Origin: Cyanobacteriota bacterium
Lineage (GTDB): Bacteria; Cyanobacteriota; Cyanobacteriia; CACIAM-69d
Reading direction: 5' to 3'
Assembly: GCA_022402445.1 (NCBI GenBank)
Contig: JAKRSF010000008.1
Span: 434,001-498,000 of the forward strand
DNA: 64,000 nt
Below are positions 62,926-64,000 of this stretch, in pieces; position 1 is the stretch's first letter, and every line of letters begins with the position of its first letter. Below the pieces are notes generated by a model that made no database searches, was not told the DNA's origin, and worked only from the letters and a program-made list of their open reading frames with translations. Made by a program: the position numbers and the translations under genes.

Positions 62926-63325
62926 AAGTTTTGCTGCGGGTAAATTTCAAAATAGCGAGAGTTAAATTTATGAAGTTTATGAAAATCATGAAGACAAGAA
63001 GGGAAAATGTTACGCTCCTATGCGGGGATTTCGTCAAAATTTATCAAAAGTAAGCGATTTCTAAGGCGATCTCCAGGATTCTAGGAAAGTTCAGGATCGA
63101 GCCCGGTGCCCCCGTCGTCACCGCTTCAGATCCTAGCCCCTATGCCCCCTATCCCATGGGCGATCGCCGCGATCGCAAGGCCCAGAACATTCCCCCTAGG
63201 CCTTGGGACACCGTTGGACTTTTTCTCGCCCCCCGTTCGCCCCCGACGGGAGCGGTGGAACCTAGTCCAGCTTGGCTCCATGTCTCGGTTCCTAGAGTTC
63301 ATTGCTTCTCCTCAGGACATGCTTT
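62926..63325. other. Divergent regulatory region between GT2 and bicA
   Basis: 400 bp, markedly AT-rich at 62935-63060. It contains three consecutive 9-bp ATGAA-led units (separate entry) and AAAATTTATCAAAAG further right. No gene. Likely holds both promoters. Confidence 0.5.
62970..62996. promoter_or_regulatory. Three 9-bp direct repeats, ATGAAnnnn
   Basis: ATGAAGTTT, ATGAAAATC and ATGAAGACA at 62970, 62979 and 62988. Spacing is close to one helical turn, so a regulator could contact them on one face. About 335 bp before bicA and 45 bp before the GT2 gene. Confidence 0.35.
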
Positions 63326-64000
63326 ATGACTGCTCGCGTATTTAATCGAATCCATTTTCGTAATCTTCAGGGTGATGTAACGGGCGGGGTGACGGCGGCG
63401 ATCGTTTCCCTGCCCATGGCCCTCGCCTTCGGGGTTGCCTCCGGGGTTGGCCCCGTGGCGGGCCTGTATGGGGCCATTTGCATCGGCTTTTTTGCGGCCC
63501 TCTTTGGCGGCACCCCCACCCTGATTTCAGAACCCACTGGCCCCATGACCGCCGTAATGACGGCCGTGGTGATTCAAATGACCGCCAGCGCCGGTCCAGG
63601 CAATGAAACCCTGGGGCTGGCGATGGCCTTCACCTCCGTGATGATGGCGGGGGTTTTTCAGATTCTTTTTGGGGTCCTGCGCCTCGGTAAGTACATCACC
63701 CTGATGCCCTATACGGTTATTTCAGGGTTCATGAGCGGCATCGGGGTAATCCTGATTGTGCTGCAACTGGCTCCGTTCCTGGGCCATGGAAGCCAGGGGG
63801 GCGTGGTCAAAACCCTGCAAGCGCTGCCGGGACTTTTAACCCAGATTCAGCCGCTGGAGTTGATTTTAGGGCTGTTGACGGTGGCGATTTTATTCCTGAC
63901 GCCCCGCAAGGTCCGTAAGGTGGTGCCGGCCCAGTTGATTGCCCTGGTGGTGGGGACGCTGGTGTCCTTTGTCATTGTGGGCGATGGGGCGAGTATCCGG
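63326..64000 (+). CDS. bicA: BicA-like SulP bicarbonate transporter, truncated by window edge
   Basis: 225 codons visible of a SulP/SLC26 membrane transporter. After HFRNLQGDVTGGVTAAIVSLPMALAFGVASG come several hydrophobic helices with FGGTPTLISEPTGPMTAVMTAV and TLMPYTVISGFMSGIGVILIVLQLAPF. These segments match the sodium-dependent bicarbonate transporter BicA more closely than sulfate-type SulP proteins, and the organism is a cyanobacterium, so inorganic carbon uptake at the plasma membrane is the likely role. The C-terminal STAS domain lies outside. Sulfate transport is the alternative. Confidence 0.83.
   Translation, partial: MTARVFNRIHFRNLQGDVTGGVTAAIVSLPMALAFGVASGVGPVAGLYGAICIGFFAALFGGTPTLISEPTGPMTAVMTAVVIQMTASAGPGNETLGLAMAFTSVMMAGVFQILFGVLRLGKYITLMPYTVISGFMSGIGVILIVLQLAPFLGHGSQGGVVKTLQALPGLLTQIQPLELILGLLTVAILFLTPRKVRKVVPAQLIALVVGTLVSFVIVGDGASIR

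Overview
The window comes from a GC-rich cyanobacterium. The evidence is the very dense HIP1 octamer GCGATCGC (often several per kb) together with lineage-typical genes: ndhM, sipA, a BicA-type SulP bicarbonate transporter, xisI, an Sll0529-like phosphoketolase relative, crhR-type helicase, remA next to gmk, and a class III adenylate cyclase. Several glycan genes resemble the hormogonium polysaccharide (hps) set, which hints at a filamentous, gliding organism, but this is inference. Almost everything is chromosomal housekeeping packed at short spacing on both strands; no tRNA, rRNA, CRISPR array, transposase or integrase was seen.

Layout. 1-8056: truncated hybrid histidine kinase, exported trypsin-like protease with two PPC domains, methyltransferase, phosphoketolase-like enzyme. 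8218-10882: an AT-rich, HIP1-free restriction-modification island (DNA methyltransferase facing a controller/endonuclease operon) whose right edge looks like an integron attC site and whose left edge carries the matching 7-mer. 10997-24543: flavin oxidoreductase/TVP38 pair, bioF overlapping a response-regulator adenylate cyclase, dapB, an EgtD-like methyltransferase, rimO, a DEAD-box helicase and a histidine phosphatase. 24562-28493: SRPBCC, MazG, then a three-gene glycan operon (two GT2 enzymes and a WcaF/HpsU-like acetyltransferase). 28642-35534: D-lactate dehydrogenase, gap1, group 2 sigma factor, topA. 35700-38904: two small exported proteins and two tandem HpsE-like glycosyltransferases. 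38918-39141: a repeat element with 16-bp inverted ends. 39170-47135: leuB, lnt, scpA, a pentapeptide-repeat protein, gmk-remA, histidine phosphatase, ndhM. 47182-49902: a TPS(FHA)-CHAT fusion protein. 49956-52076: sulfate-binding lipoprotein and an orphan metal ABC ATPase, divergent around a Fur/Zur-like box. 52122-54251: a HIP1-poor island with xisI, a HepT/MntA toxin-antitoxin pair, an LRAT-like protein and a small membrane protein. 54307-62925: SGNH hydrolase, aroH, NTF2-like exported protein, murG, sipA-coaD-coiled-coil operon, vanadium haloperoxidase, GT2. 63326-end: start of bicA.

The most interesting signals are (i) the attC-bounded restriction-modification cassette, (ii) the exported CHAT protease fused to a two-partner-secretion domain, (iii) a dispersed family of hairpin repeats that sits just after stop codons, and (iv) the mirrored four-hairpin-arm element at 38918-39141. 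All gene names rest on motif reading, not on database searches.
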